Shown here: positions 62,944 through 64,000 of the stretch, piece after piece
Numbering within the stretch: the stretch's first letter is position 1
Layout of the letters: each line of letters starts with the position of its first letter
Origin: Octadecabacter sp. B2R22
Lineage (GTDB): Bacteria; Pseudomonadota; Alphaproteobacteria; Rhodobacterales; Rhodobacteraceae
Length of the DNA: 64,000 nt
Direction: 5' to 3'
Assembly (NCBI RefSeq): GCF_018861045.1
Contig: NZ_JAHKQJ010000007.1
Location: 1,147,511-1,211,510, forward strand
Program-made: the position numbers and the translations under genes
Notes under the pieces: model-generated
What the model was told of the DNA's origin: nothing
Seen by the model: the letters and a program-made list of their open reading frames with translations, nothing else
Database searches by the model: none

Positions 62944-64000
62944 TTAGAAAATGCGCACGCTATCCGTAAAGGCCTCAAACTCGGGAACAGGAAGGGGAGC
63001 TGTGATGTAATACCCTTGCGCTTCGTCACAATTGTGTTCGGCGAGCCACGCCAACTGTTCAGCCGTTTCGACACCCTCAGAAACGACCGTCGCGCCAAGC
63101 TGCTGACCGAGCGTCAAAATCAATTGAACGATCGGGCCCGTGTCAGGAAGTTGTGAAATGAATGACCTGTCAATCTTAAGGCACGTCAATGGGAACCGAG
63201 AGATGTAGGACAGATTAGAGTAGCCCGTCCCGAAGTCATCAATCGCAAGTCGATACCCCATGGCTGTAATGGCGCGCAGGCGGCCAGCAATCAGGTCATG
63301 ATCCCCAATTAGAACGGTTTCGGTCACTTCAAGCTCGATCTTTCCTGTCGGGAAATCCGGATCCGTGGCCAACAGCGTCAATGTGTTAATAAATCCGGGG
63401 TCACTAAACTGCCTCGGTGATACGTTGAGAGACACGCTCAAATCGCGCCCCTGACGCGCCCATTCAATGGCCTGCTTGCACCCCAGTTCGAGGACCAAGC
63501 GCCCAACTTCTTCGATCAATCCGGTTTCTTCGCAAATCGGTATGAAACTATCCGGAAGTAGAACACCGCGTTCAGGATGCATCCAACGGGCAAGTCCCTC
63601 GGCACCGGTGATTTTGCCAGTTTCGATATCAAGGCGAGGCTGGTAATAAAGAACGAATTCCTGGTTCTCGACAGCATGTCTCAATTCGATCTCAAGGCGG
63701 TCACGGGCCTTGGCGGCAATGCCCATCTCAGGCGTGAAGTACGTCACCTTATCGCGACCGCTTTGCTTGGACGCGTATAGGGCAATGTCGGCCTCGCGCA
63801 GCACATCGCTTTGGTCGCCTTTTCGCGGGAAGAACGACGCCACACCGACACTGATCCGAGCATCGATACGGGTCTTATTGTGCAAAATGGGCCGGGAGAT
63901 TGCTAAGCGAAGCCGCGATATCTGAGCCTCCAAGCTGGCACGGTCGCGCACATCTTCGATCAAAACGACAAATTCATCGCCGCCGAGACGCGCAATCATG
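62944..64000 (-). CDS. GGDEF-EAL protein, C-terminal part (5' end outside window)
   Basis: The visible 352 codons cover the end of a diguanylate cyclase (GGDEF) domain and a whole EAL phosphodiesterase domain; the beginning, probably with sensor regions, lies beyond base 64000. GGDEF is present in ARLGGDEFVVL. The EAL signature reads AEGLARW, keeping the Glu and Leu; ETVLIG, IDDFGTGYSNLSY, LKIDRSFI and SEGVET supply the remaining metal and substrate positions. Both activities on c-di-GMP seem possible. No start is visible, so it is annotated as partial. Confidence 0.9.
   Translation of the reverse strand, partial: MIARLGGDEFVVLIEDVRDRASLEAQISRLRLAISRPILHNKTRIDARISVGVASFFPRKGDQSDVLREADIALYASKQSGRDKVTYFTPEMGIAAKARDRLEIELRHAVENQEFVLYYQPRLDIETGKITGAEGLARWMHPERGVLLPDSFIPICEETGLIEEVGRLVLELGCKQAIEWARQGRDLSVSLNVSPRQFSDPGFINTLTLLATDPDFPTGKIELEVTETVLIGDHDLIAGRLRAITAMGYRLAIDDFGTGYSNLSYISRFPLTCLKIDRSFISQLPDTGPIVQLILTLGQQLGATVVSEGVETAEQLAWLAEHNCDEAQGYYITAPLPVPEFEAFTDSVRIF

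Noticed and set aside
1-64000. Looked for CRISPR arrays, toxin-antitoxin or defence genes, prophage, insertion sequences and tRNA-bounded islands.
   Set aside because: No direct repeat arrays, transposase-like or integrase-like proteins, restriction-type genes or tRNA genes were recognised; the window is mainly housekeeping.

Overview
The window looks like chromosomal DNA of a Rhodobacteraceae alphaproteobacterium of the Roseobacter group (Loktanella, Yoonia or Octadecabacter-like by general resemblance; the genus is not proven). The reasons are the gene order nuoN-birA-coaX-rnj, DUF5333 and DUF5337 genes inside the complex I cluster, tatABC followed by a DUF815 ATPase, surE-pcm-LysM/LytM, alanine/lysine/proline-rich tails on several proteins, and a moderately high GC content. 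I saw no tRNA, rRNA, CRISPR, transposase or phage gene. Coding density is very high and no gene-free stretch exceeds 300 bases. The longest is 5806-6098, in which I recognise nothing beyond an unused AGGAGGTGG at about 5909.

Layout. 1-1300: end of pyrC and all of pyrE (pyrimidine synthesis). 1300-5800: dnaB with a structured leader, then alr overlapping an MlaE/MlaF-type lipid ABC pair and a small membrane protein. 6100-8350: coiled-coil membrane protein, short PqiA-like protein behind a hairpin that covers its ribosome binding site, and a lipoprotein esterase. 8400-13130: radA, cvpA, purF, a small unknown gene and an SDR. 13230-18600: surE, pcm and a degenerate LytM lipoprotein on +, facing a DUF815 ATPase and tatCBA on -. 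18790-28010: accessory genes (WYL regulator, unpaired ABC ATPase, atypical SDR, Hint protein, TbpB-like lipoprotein), prfC, two cysteine-pair proteins, a DEAD-box helicase and a DUF2798 protein.

28020-52690: one long minus-strand block, read right to left. It encodes all 14 complex I subunits in the order nuoA-B-C-D-E-F-G-H-I-J-K-L-M-N, followed by birA, coaX and rnj. It is unusually full of extra genes: a 99-aa membrane protein between nuoC and nuoD, a 38-aa reading frame plus two small exported paralogues between nuoD and nuoE, a membrane protein carrying the same helix-hairpin-helix domain as the NuoE tail, a DUF5337 protein, six genes between nuoF and nuoG, a lipoprotein between nuoG and nuoH, and two carboxymuconolactone-decarboxylase-like genes between nuoI and nuoJ. 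Many of these overlap their neighbours by 1-4 bases, so they appear translationally coupled. Hairpins with T tracts inside the cluster suggest it is expressed as several units or with attenuation.

52870-64000: membrane protein, two LprI-like exported proteins, a DegT-family aminotransferase, gph, then glmU-glmS (UDP-GlcNAc supply), a DNA alkylation repair protein, a P-loop kinase, adenine deaminase and the C-terminal part of a GGDEF-EAL protein.

The most interesting material is the set of complex I accessory genes, especially four tandem paralogue pairs, the tightly fitted 38-codon frame, and the AT-rich gene between nuoC and nuoD bounded by a 12-bp direct repeat.
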